Shown here piece after piece: positions 55,868-64,000 of a stretch of 64,000 nucleotides of DNA (positions are counted from its first letter, which is position 1; the number at the start of each line of letters is the position of its first letter). The DNA lies in NCBI GenBank assembly GCA_001783715.1, contig MFNF01000057.1, forward strand, positions 62,001-126,000. Reading direction: 5' to 3'. Position numbers and translations under genes: made by a program. Source of the stretch: Candidatus Lambdaproteobacteria bacterium RIFOXYD2_FULL_56_26 (GTDB lineage Bacteria; SAR324; XYD2-FULL-50-16). Under the pieces are notes generated by a model. That model was given only the letters and a program-made list of their open reading frames with translations. It made no database searches and was not told the origin of the DNA.

Positions 55868-56461
55868 ATGAGAATGCTGTTTTTGGTTTGGTTCTTGGCG
55901 TTGACCCTGCCCTTTTGTGCCTGGGCCAAGGAACATGAACAGGTTTATTTTGCCGTAGGGCAGAACCTCAAAACCTACCCCTTCAACCAGATCGACCCCA
56001 ACTATGGGGCGGTCAAACCGGCTTACGGCTGGCGGGTGGACTACCTGCGGGAGCTGAGCCCCAATTTCTGGGGCGGACTGGGATACAGCCGCTTCCGGGG
56101 GACCGGAAGAGAGACCGAAGCCAACGGCGAGTACCATGACCTCTTGGCCGAATACTTTGCCGGGGACCGGGAAAAAATGGCGGTCAAGGGACCGTTCTGG
56201 GAAAAACTGTTTTTCAGGGTCGGCGGCAGGGCGGGGTACTACCGCTGGATGGTCCAGCCCAAACTGGGCGGACGGATGACCGAGCTGCGCAACGGGCCGA
56301 TCTATTATTCCTCCGGCTGGACCTTTGCCCCCTATGCGGCCATCGGCCTGGGCCAGCTGGGCAGTCTGGAGTATGCCTACCGGCTCCACCTTTCGGGGGG
56401 CGCAGACACCAGCTACATGAACAACTACCTTTTTGCCTACGTTTACGCCCTCTACTTCTAA
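55868..56461 (+). CDS. probable outer-membrane beta-barrel protein, unknown function
   Basis: A 197-residue protein with a signal peptide (MLFLVWFLALTLPFCAWA). The mature part is rich in Gly and aromatic residues with strand-like alternation (WGGLGYSRFRGTG, FFRVGGRAGYYRWMV, YAAIGLGQLGSLEYAYRL) and ends in YALYF, an outer-membrane-type C-terminal Phe. Its size fits an 8-stranded barrel. No specific family is recognised. GGAGTTGAGGAG lies upstream of the ATG. Confidence 0.65.
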   Translation: MRMLFLVWFLALTLPFCAWAKEHEQVYFAVGQNLKTYPFNQIDPNYGAVKPAYGWRVDYLRELSPNFWGGLGYSRFRGTGRETEANGEYHDLLAEYFAGDREKMAVKGPFWEKLFFRVGGRAGYYRWMVQPKLGGRMTELRNGPIYYSSGWTFAPYAAIGLGQLGSLEYAYRLHLSGGADTSYMNNYLFAYVYALYF

Positions 56462-56517
56462 GCGGCGCTCAACAGGGAAGGGCGGCAGGTCCAGAGTCCT
56501 GCCCCGACCTCCCCAGT

Positions 56518-58227
56518 CTATTTGCCCAACGCCAAGCCCTTGCCCCTGGGGTCGGAAACCCCGACCCATTGGCCCCCCTCAAAAGCGATGCTGTCCGCCC
56601 GGCCCCAATAACCCCGGACCTCCACTTGGTACCCTTTGTCCCTTAGCGTCTGGGCGGTTTTGGGGTCAAAGCTCGGCTCCACTTCCAACTGGTCGGGCAG
56701 CCACTGGTGGTGGATTCTGGGGGCGGTGACCGCCTGCTCTAGGCCCATTTTGTGGTCCAAGACGTTTTGGATCACCTCCACCACGGTGGTGATGATCTTG
56801 GAGCCGCCGGGGCTGCCGGTGACCAAAATAGGTTTTTGGTCTTTACGGACGATGGTCGGGGACATGGAGCTGAGCATCCGCTTTTTGGGGGCAATTGAGT
56901 TCGCCACACCGCCGATCAGGCCATAGGCGTTGGGTGAGCCCGGCTTGGCGGAAAAATCGTCCATTTCGTTGTTGAGCAACACCCCGGTCCCTTCGACCAC
57001 GATCCCCGAACCAAAACTGAAGTTGAGGGTGTAGGTATTGGAGACCGCCATGCCGCTGCCGTCAACGATCGAGAAGTGGGTGGTGTTCTCCCCGTAATGT
57101 CCGGGGATACGAATGGGGGCAATTTTTTCTGCCGAGGTGGGGCTTTTGAGGTTGATCCCACGGGCTTCCTGGTCGGCCAGCCGTTTGGAGATCAGCTTGT
57201 CCACCGGCACCTTCACAAAGTCCGCATCACCCATGTAAAAAGCCCGGTCCGCATAAACCCGCTTCATTGCCTCGGCCAGCAGGTGCACCGTTTGGGGACG
57301 GTTCTGGCCCATCTGGGCAAAATTGTACCTTTCATAAAGGTTGAGCAGCTGGATCACGTGGACCCCGCCGGAACTGGGCGGCGGCATGGAGAGGACCTCG
57401 TAGCCCCGATACTGGCCGATCAGGGGCTTGCGTAAGGCTGGTTGGTAGGCCTGGAGGTCCACCTCGGTGATCAGCCCCCGGTTGAGCGCCATTTGGTCGG
57501 CGATCCTCTTGGCCACCTCCCCTTGGTAAAACCCCTTGCGCCCCTCGGTCGCGATTTTTTTCAGGGTCTGGGCCAAGTCCTTTTGGACAAACCGCTCCCC
57601 TACCTTGTAGGGCGAACCATCGGCCTTAAAAAAGATTTGTTTGGTGCTCGGCCAAGCCTTGAGGTGTTCGGCTTGTTCGTCCACCGAATCCACAAAGTCT
57701 TGGGTGACCACAAAGCCCTCAGCAGCCAAGCGAATCGCCGGGGCCAGAGCCTCTGCGGTTGAAATGGTGCCAAACTTGTGCAGGGCCAACAGCAGCCCGG
57801 CCACCGTGCCCGGAACCCCGGAGGACAAATGGCTGAACCGGATCTTTTGGTCGTCCACCGCTCCGGTTTCGTCCAAAAACATGTCGGTAGTGGCTGCCAA
57901 AGGGGCTCGTTCCCGGTAGTCCAGGGCGAAGGTTCGGTCCTTGGACAGAGCCATCAACATAAACCCGCCTCCTCCCAGGTTGCCCGCCTTGGGGTAGGTG
58001 ACCGCCATGACAAAGCCCATGACCACGGCGGCATCTACGGCGTTGCCTCCTTTTTCCAGGACCAAAAAGGCCTCTTTGACCGCCAAAGGCTCAGCCCCGA
58101 CCACCATCATCTTTTTCCCCTTGGCCACCGAAGCGGGCCCCAAGGGCTGGACCGTAGGCGGGGAAAGCTCTTGGGCAAAGCCCAGTCCAGACCAAAGCAG
58201 GGCAAGCAATAAGGAGACAAACTTCAT
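56518..58227 (-). CDS. ggt: gamma-glutamyltransferase
   Basis: A 569-residue periplasmic N-terminal-nucleophile hydrolase that cleaves gamma-glutamyl bonds, as in glutathione, and self-cleaves into two subunits. It has a signal peptide (SLLLALLWSGLGFAQ). GGNAVDAAVVMGF, YRERAPL and SGVPGTVAGLL mark the large subunit. The autocleavage site is GENTTHFSIVDG (nucleophile Thr near residue 380), and NNEMDDFS, SSMSPTIV and GSPGGSKIITTV mark the small subunit. I chose ATG 58225-58227 at the start of the signal peptide; an upstream in-frame start at 58284 would spoil it. Confidence 0.95.
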   Translation of the reverse strand: MKFVSLLLALLWSGLGFAQELSPPTVQPLGPASVAKGKKMMVVGAEPLAVKEAFLVLEKGGNAVDAAVVMGFVMAVTYPKAGNLGGGGFMLMALSKDRTFALDYRERAPLAATTDMFLDETGAVDDQKIRFSHLSSGVPGTVAGLLLALHKFGTISTAEALAPAIRLAAEGFVVTQDFVDSVDEQAEHLKAWPSTKQIFFKADGSPYKVGERFVQKDLAQTLKKIATEGRKGFYQGEVAKRIADQMALNRGLITEVDLQAYQPALRKPLIGQYRGYEVLSMPPPSSGGVHVIQLLNLYERYNFAQMGQNRPQTVHLLAEAMKRVYADRAFYMGDADFVKVPVDKLISKRLADQEARGINLKSPTSAEKIAPIRIPGHYGENTTHFSIVDGSGMAVSNTYTLNFSFGSGIVVEGTGVLLNNEMDDFSAKPGSPNAYGLIGGVANSIAPKKRMLSSMSPTIVRKDQKPILVTGSPGGSKIITTVVEVIQNVLDHKMGLEQAVTAPRIHHQWLPDQLEVEPSFDPKTAQTLRDKGYQVEVRGYWGRADSIAFEGGQWVGVSDPRGKGLALGK

Positions 58228-58360
58228 TCCGGTTCCAGATTGAGGGGTAAGTCTCTTGGTAACACAGGGTCCAAAGCCCTTCAAGCAGCTTTACAAGCGC
58301 AAGGAGCCCAGCTAGGCTGGATCGACCTTGGCCCCTTGTTTTGTTTTTCCTTAGAGCCTG

Positions 58361-59563
58361 ATGCCCGAACCTTTGTATCTTTCCAAATTAGGGTTGGTCT
58401 CTCCGTTGGGGCAGGACCTGGATTGCGTTTACCGCCGTTTGACCGAGGGGGAGCCGGGGCTGGTGCAAAGCGCTCCGTTGCTCGGCAAGCCTCCGGTGCC
58501 GGTGGGAGCGGTTTTGGGTCCGCTGGCCCCCTGGCCCCCACAGACCGAGCCCAGGTACCGCAGCCGGAACAACCAACTGCTCCTCCAGGCCTACCGGCAG
58601 CTGGAAGACTGGGTGCAAGGGCGGCTCCAGGCGCTGGGGCCCGAGCGGGTTGGGGTGGTGATCGGCACCAGTACCTCCGGAGTGCTGGAAACCGAAGGAG
58701 CGCTCAAGGCCAAGGTGGCCCAAGGCGAGTGGCCGTTGGAGTACGATTACCGGACCCAAGAGATCGGCAATGGGCCGGAGTTTTTGCAGCAACTTTGTGG
58801 AGCCCAAGGACCGGCTTATGGGGTTTCCACCGCCTGTACCTCTTCGGCCAAAGCCCTGGGCTCGGCGGTGGGGCTGATCCGGGCGGGCTTGTGCGACGGG
58901 GTTTTGGTGGGCGGGGTGGACAGCTTGTGCGGCCTGACCCTCAACGGCTTTGCCACCCTAGCAGCACTCTCGGCCGAACCCGCCCGGCCCTTTGAGGCGG
59001 ACCGCCAAGGGCTGAACATCGGCGAGGGGGCCGCCTTGTTTTGGCTGGGCCGAGAGCCGGCACCAGTGGAGCTGTTGGCGGTTGGCGAGTCTTCCGATGC
59101 CCACCACATGTCGGCCCCGGACCCGACGGGCCAAGGGGCGGTGGCGGCCATGCGGGCGGCCTTGGCCCAGGCGGGTCTCTCCCCCCAGCAGATTGATTAC
59201 CTCAACCTGCACGGCACCGCCACCCCGCTCAACGATGCGATGGAGGCCAAGGCGGTGGCCGAGGTCTTTGGTTTTGGCCCCAAGCTCAGTAGCACCAAAC
59301 CCCTGACCGGGCACCTGCTGGGTGCTGCCGGAGCGATGGAGGCGGCGGTTTTGTGGTTGGTCCTCACCTTGGGCGGCATTGCGCCCAAGCTCCCGGCCCA
59401 AACCTTGGTCGGCCCCCCCGATCCCCGCTTGGCACCGCTGAACTTTGCCCAACCGGAGGACCGTTTGGCACCGGGCCGGGACCTTTTTTTGATGTCCAAC
59501 AACTTCGCCTTTGGGGGCAGCAACTGTTCGGTCATTTTGGGGCGGAGGGCCGGATGGAACTGA
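58361..59563 (+). CDS. beta-ketoacyl-ACP synthase (FabF/ApeO-like)
   Basis: A 400-residue condensing enzyme of the thiolase fold. The catalytic Cys159 is in STACTSSAKALG, His284 in LHGTATPLND and His318 in TGHLLGAAGA; the C-terminal NNFAFGGSN loop is conserved. It elongates acyl-ACP with malonyl-ACP. Coupling to a hotdog dehydratase and a ketoreductase, with 10- and 4-base overlaps, matches the ketosynthase-dehydratase-reductase order at the end of aryl-polyene clusters rather than primary fatty acid operons. No acyl carrier protein or other cluster gene is present. Confidence 0.9.
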   Translation: MPEPLYLSKLGLVSPLGQDLDCVYRRLTEGEPGLVQSAPLLGKPPVPVGAVLGPLAPWPPQTEPRYRSRNNQLLLQAYRQLEDWVQGRLQALGPERVGVVIGTSTSGVLETEGALKAKVAQGEWPLEYDYRTQEIGNGPEFLQQLCGAQGPAYGVSTACTSSAKALGSAVGLIRAGLCDGVLVGGVDSLCGLTLNGFATLAALSAEPARPFEADRQGLNIGEGAALFWLGREPAPVELLAVGESSDAHHMSAPDPTGQGAVAAMRAALAQAGLSPQQIDYLNLHGTATPLNDAMEAKAVAEVFGFGPKLSSTKPLTGHLLGAAGAMEAAVLWLVLTLGGIAPKLPAQTLVGPPDPRLAPLNFAQPEDRLAPGRDLFLMSNNFAFGGSNCSVILGRRAGWN

Positions 59564-59973
59564 GCGAATATTTGCCCCACCGGCCCCCGATGTTGCTGCT
59601 CGACCGACTTCTGGAGGTTTCGGCCCCTGGGGCCACCGCCGGGCTCAAGGTGCCCCAAGAGGGGCTGTTCCACCTGGAAGGAAAAGTCCCGTCTTACCTG
59701 GGACTGGAATATTTGGCCCAAACTGCAGCGCTGCACGCCGGGTGGCTGGCTGCAGAGGCCCACCAACCGGCGAGGCTTGGCAAGTTGATTGCGGTCCGCT
59801 CCTTGGAGTTGAGGCGGCCCTTCTTTTTGCCCCAAGATGGTTTGCTGGCCCAGGTTTGGTTGGAAGGAGAACAAGGGGCGACAAGGCTGTACCGGGGAAC
59901 GGTGCGCCGAGAAGGAGAAACCGAGCCGGTTGTTTTAGGCACCTTAACCGTACTTTTGGAGGCCCCCCCATGA
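59554..59973 (+). CDS. hotdog-fold 3-hydroxyacyl-ACP dehydratase (ApeP/FabZ-like)
   Basis: A 139-residue hotdog-fold protein. It begins ELSEYLPHRPPMLLLDRLLE, where PHRPPMLL is the FabZ/ApeP-type active-site segment containing the catalytic His. A later GLEYLAQTAALHAG resembles the helix carrying the acidic residue (Glu) of this fold. It should dehydrate 3-hydroxyacyl-ACP. It overlaps the ketosynthase gene by 10 bases and the reductase gene by 4 (ATGA). Start ATG 59554 fits the family; earlier in-frame starts run through ketosynthase codons. Confidence 0.82.
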   Translation: MELSEYLPHRPPMLLLDRLLEVSAPGATAGLKVPQEGLFHLEGKVPSYLGLEYLAQTAALHAGWLAAEAHQPARLGKLIAVRSLELRRPFFLPQDGLLAQVWLEGEQGATRLYRGTVRREGETEPVVLGTLTVLLEAPP

Positions 59974-60695
59974 CTACCAACCCCACCGCCCTCGTCACCG
60001 GAGCCAGCGGCGACCTGGGCCAAGCCATTGCTCGCAGACTGGCGGCCCAAGGGTTTGACCTGCTGCTCCATTACCACCAAAACCGGGTCGGGGCGGTGGC
60101 CTTGGCCGAGGAATTGGAAAAAAACGGCACCAAGGTGCGGTTGTTGTGCTTGGACTTGAGCGACGGCCCGGCTACACAAAAGGCGTTGGAGGAAGATTTG
60201 GAGCGGTTTGGAGCCCCCTGGGCGGTGGTGCACAACGCCGGGATCGTAAGGGACTCCTCTTTCCCGGCCATGGCGGCCCAGGACTGGGAGCAGGTGATCG
60301 GGACCAACCTCAACAGCTTTTATTACTTGCTCCAACCTTTGGTGTTGCCGATGGTCAAGCTCCGCTCTGGGGGCCGGATCCTGGTGGTATCTTCCTTGGC
60401 CGGAATCCGGGGCCACCAGGGGCAAACCAACTATGCGGCCAGCAAGGCGGGCTTGATCGCCGCCGCCAAGTCCTTGAGCCTGGAATTGGCCAGCCGGAAG
60501 ATCACGGTCAACTGCATTGCCCCAGGGTTGATCGAGTCCAAAATGACCCAGGGGTTAGAAGCATTGATTCCCCAAATCCCTCTGGGCCGCATGGGCACCG
60601 CCGAGGAAGTGGCCAATCTGGCCGGATTTTTGTGCAGCCCAGGGGCTGGCTACATCACCGGGCAGGTGATCCAGATCGACGGGGGCTTGGGCTGA
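59970..60695 (+). CDS. 3-oxoacyl-ACP reductase (FabG/ApeQ-like SDR)
   Basis: A 241-residue short-chain dehydrogenase. TGASGDLGQAIA (NADPH site, about residues 10-21), HNAGIVRDSSF, the catalytic Ser in VVSSLAGIRG, and Tyr-Lys in NYAASKAGL are in order. It reduces 3-oxoacyl-ACP and would act with the two preceding genes. The ATG at 59970 overlaps the dehydratase stop, and TTTTGGAGG lies upstream. Confidence 0.92.
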   Translation: MTTNPTALVTGASGDLGQAIARRLAAQGFDLLLHYHQNRVGAVALAEELEKNGTKVRLLCLDLSDGPATQKALEEDLERFGAPWAVVHNAGIVRDSSFPAMAAQDWEQVIGTNLNSFYYLLQPLVLPMVKLRSGGRILVVSSLAGIRGHQGQTNYAASKAGLIAAAKSLSLELASRKITVNCIAPGLIESKMTQGLEALIPQIPLGRMGTAEEVANLAGFLCSPGAGYITGQVIQIDGGLG

Positions 60696-60745
60696 GGTTT
60701 TTTTGGGAGGGCGGCACAAGGCCACCCCGGAGGAACGTAGGTTTT

Positions 60746-62290
60746 TTAAACCTTAAACCGGTCCATTATCTGGATCAGCCCTTGGGCATGACCTTGGATG
60801 CCCGAGCGTAGGGCCAGGACTTGATTGCTACATTCGCCAAGCTTCTGGCAAAGATCCCCGATCTCGTCGGAGATACTGAGCATTTGGGTGATCCCTTCGG
60901 CGGTTTCCCCCACCGCCAGGGCTTGGTGGTCGGTCTTTTGAACCACTCCGGCCAAGGCCTGGGCCACCTGCTCGGCATTTTTTTCGATGTTTGAGAAGAT
61001 TTCCATCATCCCTTCCACCGACTTTTGCCCCGAGTTGAGCTGGGTCGAGCTGGCCTCGATCAACTGGCCGATCTTCTGGGTTGCCAGATTGGACTGCTCG
61101 GCCAGACTCCTGACCTCGCCCGCCACCACCGCAAAGCCCTTGCCGAACTCTCCGGCCTTGGCGGCCTCAATGGCGGCGTTGAGGGAAAGCAGGTTGGTTT
61201 TGCTGGTGATCCCCTGCATCTCGCCCATGATGGCAAAAACCGCCCGGCTGCCTTTGTTGATCTCTTGGATGATGGCGATCATTTCTCCCACCGCCCGGAT
61301 GCCTTGGATGGTGCCTTGTTTGTTGGTTTCGGCAAAGGCGGCGGTTTCTTGGACGGTTTTTTGGACCGATTGGATCGAAAGGTTCAGCTCCCCGGCTTTT
61401 TCCGCCAGGGACTGGAGGATTTCATCCTGGGCCTTGGATTCTTTGTTGATCTCCCCAATGGTGCTGGAGGTAGTGTCCAGGGCCGAGACCATTTCTTCGA
61501 GCTGGGCGGCAATCTCATGGCTGGACTTTTGGGATTCCCCGACCATGCTGCCCAGGTTGCCCACAAAACGGTTGAACGAGGAGCCCAGTTCGCCGAATTC
61601 ATCGTTGCTGAGCACCGGCAGCCGTTTGGTCAGGTCGCCGCCGCCGTTGGCCATGCCTTGCAGCATCGACAACAGGCCTTGTACCGGCACCAAGATTCCT
61701 TTTTGGATCAACAGGGAAATCAGCACCCCGGCCACCAGGGTCAAGGCCCCTACCGCCAGCGCCACTTTGGTCAAGGCCCCCAGGATGGTGGCATCGCTCG
61801 CTTCCCTAGAGATAGTCAGGTCCATGACCCCTAAAACCTCTCCCACCTTGGCATTGCCGTGGCAGCCCAGGCAAGCTTCGGTAGCCGCAAAGGGCTTGAG
61901 GATCCGCACCAGGTGTTCCCCGTTTTTGGTTTCGATCAAACTGGGGCGACCACTGGCAAAGACGGCCAAGATTTCCGGGTCGGCGGTGTAGGTTTCCTTG
62001 GAGCCGGAAAAGGCGATCACTGCTTTGGACTTGGCGACGTTCAGACTTTTGACCCCTATAATCTCTCGGGCCTTCTCCAAGGCTTGGGCGTTCATCTCGG
62101 CAGAGCCGAAGTTCATGCTGGTGACCAAGGTTTGGAAGGCAGATTCGGAGAACATCCGTAAGGTCTCTTGGGCCTGCATCTCGGCGATTTTGTTGGCGGT
62201 CAGGTACAAGGTTGCCAAGCCTGCCACCCCAAAGGAGATCAAGCCGACCACTACCGCCACTACCGCCTTAACCTTTAATGTAACCTTCAT
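60746..62290 (-). CDS. methyl-accepting chemotaxis protein with periplasmic c-type heme motif
   Basis: A 514-residue chemoreceptor. Membrane segments lie at about residues 8-30 and 172-195, with a periplasmic sensor between. The sensor holds EACLGCHGNAK (Cys140, Cys143, His144), a CxxCH covalent-heme site, in a region like DUF3365/heme-PAS sensors. A HAMP domain follows (about 196-250), then the signalling domain with the hairpin tip ITSKTNLLSLNAAIEAAKAG near residue 365. The ligand is probably redox state or a gas such as O2 or NO, inferred from the heme motif. No other chemotaxis genes are in the window. Confidence 0.93.
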   Translation of the reverse strand: MKVTLKVKAVVAVVVGLISFGVAGLATLYLTANKIAEMQAQETLRMFSESAFQTLVTSMNFGSAEMNAQALEKAREIIGVKSLNVAKSKAVIAFSGSKETYTADPEILAVFASGRPSLIETKNGEHLVRILKPFAATEACLGCHGNAKVGEVLGVMDLTISREASDATILGALTKVALAVGALTLVAGVLISLLIQKGILVPVQGLLSMLQGMANGGGDLTKRLPVLSNDEFGELGSSFNRFVGNLGSMVGESQKSSHEIAAQLEEMVSALDTTSSTIGEINKESKAQDEILQSLAEKAGELNLSIQSVQKTVQETAAFAETNKQGTIQGIRAVGEMIAIIQEINKGSRAVFAIMGEMQGITSKTNLLSLNAAIEAAKAGEFGKGFAVVAGEVRSLAEQSNLATQKIGQLIEASSTQLNSGQKSVEGMMEIFSNIEKNAEQVAQALAGVVQKTDHQALAVGETAEGITQMLSISDEIGDLCQKLGECSNQVLALRSGIQGHAQGLIQIMDRFKV

Positions 62291-62363
62291 GAACTTGGCC
62301 TCGGGGTCTATTGTCCAAAATGTCGAGAAAGAGTAGTATGAACCAACAGGGCAAGTGGAAGTG

Positions 62364-62398
62364 GTAGGAGCCCCGCTTGGTGGGGAGGCCCCGGAATC
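62364..62398. repeat. possible REP-like hairpin element
   Basis: GTAGGAGC is followed by the hairpin CCCC-GCTTGGT-GGGG (62371-62385) and a further GGCCCCGG stretch. GTAG at the foot of a GC-rich hairpin is typical of RAYT-associated REP elements, and the same octamer occurs at 10730. Two loose copies are weak evidence. Confidence 0.35.
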
Positions 62399-62442
62399 GC
62401 AGAAACCCTTAGGTCAAAAACCCGATAAAATCGTTTGATTCA

Positions 62443-63252
62443 GTGGACACATACCAAAAAGATCTTCATTTAGGCAAGTTGTTATCCCCGATGGGACAAG
62501 TCTTGGTCGCCTATTCGGGAGGGGTGGATTCCAGTTTTTTGCTCAAACGGGCGGTCATGGAGTTGGGGCCTGGAGCCAAGGGCGTGATCGTCAAGAGCGA
62601 GTCCCTGCCTACCCAGGACTGGCTTGCCGCCAAGGCCAGGGCGGCCCGTTGGGGGGCCGAGTTGTTGGAATTGGAGGTCCGGGAATTGAGCCACCCCGAG
62701 CTGGCGCAAAACGACCAAAATCGCTGTTACCACTGCAAGACCTTGAGTTATGCCGAGATCTTGGCCTTGGGCCAAACCCTGGGCATCCCTTTGGTTCTGG
62801 ACGGCACCAACGCCGACGACCTGAAGGACTACCGGCCCGGACGCAAGGCGGCCCAGGAAAAAGGGGTGATCAGCCCCTTGGCCCAGGTGGGGCTGACCAA
62901 AAACGAGATCCGCCACCTTTCCAGAACATTGGGGCTTGAAACCTGGGACCATCCCTCTTCCCCCTGCCTGAACAGCCGGGTGCCTTACGGACAGCCGATC
63001 ACCGGAGAAAAATTGCTCCGCATCGAAGCCGCCGAGGCCTACCTCAAGTCCTTGGGCTTTTTGGAACTGCGGGTCCGCCACCATGAGGGCCTCGCCCGAA
63101 TCGAGGTGCCCCAAAAAGACCTGGGCCGGGCCTTGGGCCTCGCCCAAGAGATTGAAAGCAAGTTAAAAACTCTGGGCTTCACCTGGGTGACATTGGACCT
63201 GGGTGGCCTCCGTTCGGGCAGCCTGAATTTGGGGATCGGAATTGGAACTTGA
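62443..63252 (+). CDS. larE: LarE-like sulfur transferase for nickel-pincer cofactor synthesis
   Basis: A 269-residue PP-loop enzyme that inserts sulfur into the nickel-pincer nucleotide precursor. The ATP loop is AYSGGVDSS (about residues 23-31). NRCYHCK gives Cys95 and Cys98, and SPCLNSRVPYG gives Cys175, equivalent to the sacrificial Cys176 of the Lactobacillus enzyme. Three cysteines rather than one match the group reported to hold a [4Fe-4S] cluster and use it to supply sulfur. The start is GTG 62443; no strong ribosome site is seen. It overlaps larB by 11 bases. Confidence 0.9.
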   Translation: MDTYQKDLHLGKLLSPMGQVLVAYSGGVDSSFLLKRAVMELGPGAKGVIVKSESLPTQDWLAAKARAARWGAELLELEVRELSHPELAQNDQNRCYHCKTLSYAEILALGQTLGIPLVLDGTNADDLKDYRPGRKAAQEKGVISPLAQVGLTKNEIRHLSRTLGLETWDHPSSPCLNSRVPYGQPITGEKLLRIEAAEAYLKSLGFLELRVRHHEGLARIEVPQKDLGRALGLAQEIESKLKTLGFTWVTLDLGGLRSGSLNLGIGIGT

Positions 63253-64000
63253 ACGAATTTTGGAAGACTTTAGGGCCGGTCGGCTGGACCTGCCTTCGAC
63301 CTTGGCGAGGTTAAAGGGGATCGAAGAGCTGGGTTTTGCCCGGCTGGACCTGAGCCGAGAAGCGAGGACCGGCTTTGCCGAAGTGGTTTATGGAGCCGGA
63401 AAAACGGCGGGCCAACTCGAAGGGATCCTCAACAGCTTCAAACGGCGGGGCGAACGGCTTTTGGTCACCAGGATCGGGGAGGAGCGGGCCAAAGGTTTGG
63501 TCAAACTCTTCCCGGACCTGGAACACAACCCTGGGGCAAGGCTTCTTGTCGGCCCCTGGGGGCCGGTGCCGCAGCCTTTGGGCAGCTTGGCGGTGCTTTG
63601 CGCCGGAACGGCGGACATCCCGGTGGCCGAAGAGGTGGCGGCGGTGGCCGAGTTTTTGGGGGTGCAGGTACGGCGGTTTTACGACCTGGGGGTCGCCGGA
63701 GCCCACCGGCTGTTCAGCCGTTTTGAAGAGATCCAAGCGGCTCAGGTGCTGGTGGTGGTCGCCGGAATGGACGGGGCGCTGCCCTCGTTGGTAGGAGGGT
63801 TGGTCCGCCGTCCGATCGTGGCGGTGCCGACTTCGGTGGGCTACGGAGCGGGGTTTGAGGGGCTGGCCCCGTTGCTGACCATGCTCAATTCCTGTGCTGC
63901 CGGGGTCAGTGTGGTCAACATCGACAACGGGTTTGGGGCGGCCATGACCGCTGCCAAGATCCTGCTTTTGGTCAAGGACAGCACCCCGGCGGGGTCTAAA
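63242..64000 (+). CDS. larB: LarB-like nicotinate adenine dinucleotide carboxylase, 3' end outside window
   Basis: The first 253 codons are present; the frame runs off the window. LarB carboxylates and hydrolyses nicotinic acid adenine dinucleotide, the first step toward the nickel-pincer cofactor. The PurE-like C-terminal half is clear: AGTADIPVAEEVAAV, FYDLGVAGAHRLF, VVAGMDGALPSLVGGLV, AVPTSVGYGAG, TMLNSCAAGVSVVNIDNGFG. The start is probably TTG 63242, overlapping larE by 11 bases; the ORF opens just after a stop at 63224. larC and the nickel enzyme are presumably further right. Confidence 0.9.
   Translation, partial: MELERILEDFRAGRLDLPSTLARLKGIEELGFARLDLSREARTGFAEVVYGAGKTAGQLEGILNSFKRRGERLLVTRIGEERAKGLVKLFPDLEHNPGARLLVGPWGPVPQPLGSLAVLCAGTADIPVAEEVAAVAEFLGVQVRRFYDLGVAGAHRLFSRFEEIQAAQVLVVVAGMDGALPSLVGGLVRRPIVAVPTSVGYGAGFEGLAPLLTMLNSCAAGVSVVNIDNGFGAAMTAAKILLLVKDSTPAGSK

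Overview
The window is a 64 kb stretch of a Gram-negative chromosome. It is GC-rich, densely coded, and built of short operons with many 4-14 base overlaps. I see outer-membrane-type proteins, lipoproteins with lipoboxes, an RND/TolC-type exporter and a Na+-translocating NADH:quinone reductase. The gene families are proteobacteria-like, but no single gene fixes the lineage. I see no tRNA, rRNA, CRISPR array, insertion sequence or prophage, so this is mostly core genome with a few accessory genes.

Layout. 1-4.5 kb, minus strand: selD, a radical SAM enzyme of the AmmeMemoRadiSam type, murA, tmk and the start of holB. selD is a selenoprotein: an in-frame UGA at its active site is followed by a hairpin fitting a bacterial SECIS element. 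MurA has Asp where the fosfomycin-binding Cys normally sits. 4.6-9.2 kb: an MBL-fold hydrolase (plus), then prfC-serC-proC (minus). A decayed partial copy of prfC lies just upstream of the intact gene. 9.5-13.9 kb: secreted and lipoprotein genes of unknown function and a lone receiver-domain protein. 14-15.5 kb: ubiX overlapping a sugar-type ABC ATPase. 15.6-22.1 kb: a complete phosphate operon pstS-pstC-pstA-pstB-phoU with a candidate Pho box; PstC and PstA both carry large extra periplasmic regions. 22.2-25.2 kb: an outer-membrane-like protein and a membrane-anchored protein with a FliG-like C-terminus.

25.4-32 kb: a TetR regulator translationally overlapping a three-gene RND efflux operon, ended by a strong terminator. 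32.2-35 kb: a lower-GC membrane protein of unknown function, then alkC (alkylation repair) overlapping a TfoX-domain protein with a histone H1-like Ala/Lys/Pro repeat tail. 35.3-41.8 kb: an ABC-F ATPase, topA, an unknown 387-389 aa protein and a bacteriohemerythrin. 42-44.7 kb: trpD-trpC-trpF plus a small PP0621-like membrane protein. 44.7-46.2 kb: a membrane-bound cytochrome c and an orphan MalG-type permease. 46.5-53.8 kb: nqrABCDEF-apbE-nqrM, the complete Na+-NQR with its flavin-attachment and iron-maturation factors; a terminator-like hairpin sits inside the 5' coding part of apbE.

53.8-64 kb: a degenerate receiver-like protein, an RluA-type pseudouridine synthase, small membrane and beta-barrel proteins, gamma-glutamyltransferase, a three-gene ketosynthase / hotdog dehydratase / ketoreductase module resembling the end of aryl-polyene clusters, a methyl-accepting chemotaxis protein with a periplasmic c-type heme motif, and larE-larB (nickel-pincer cofactor), the last running off the window.

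Together the genes suggest a respiring, chemotactic, sodium-energised bacterium that uses selenium and has several redox or oxygen sensors (heme chemoreceptor, hemerythrin). The best candidates for something new are the FliG-like membrane protein, the TfoX/H1 fusion next to alkC, the UGA-containing selD with its SECIS, the ketosynthase module, and the hairpin inside apbE.
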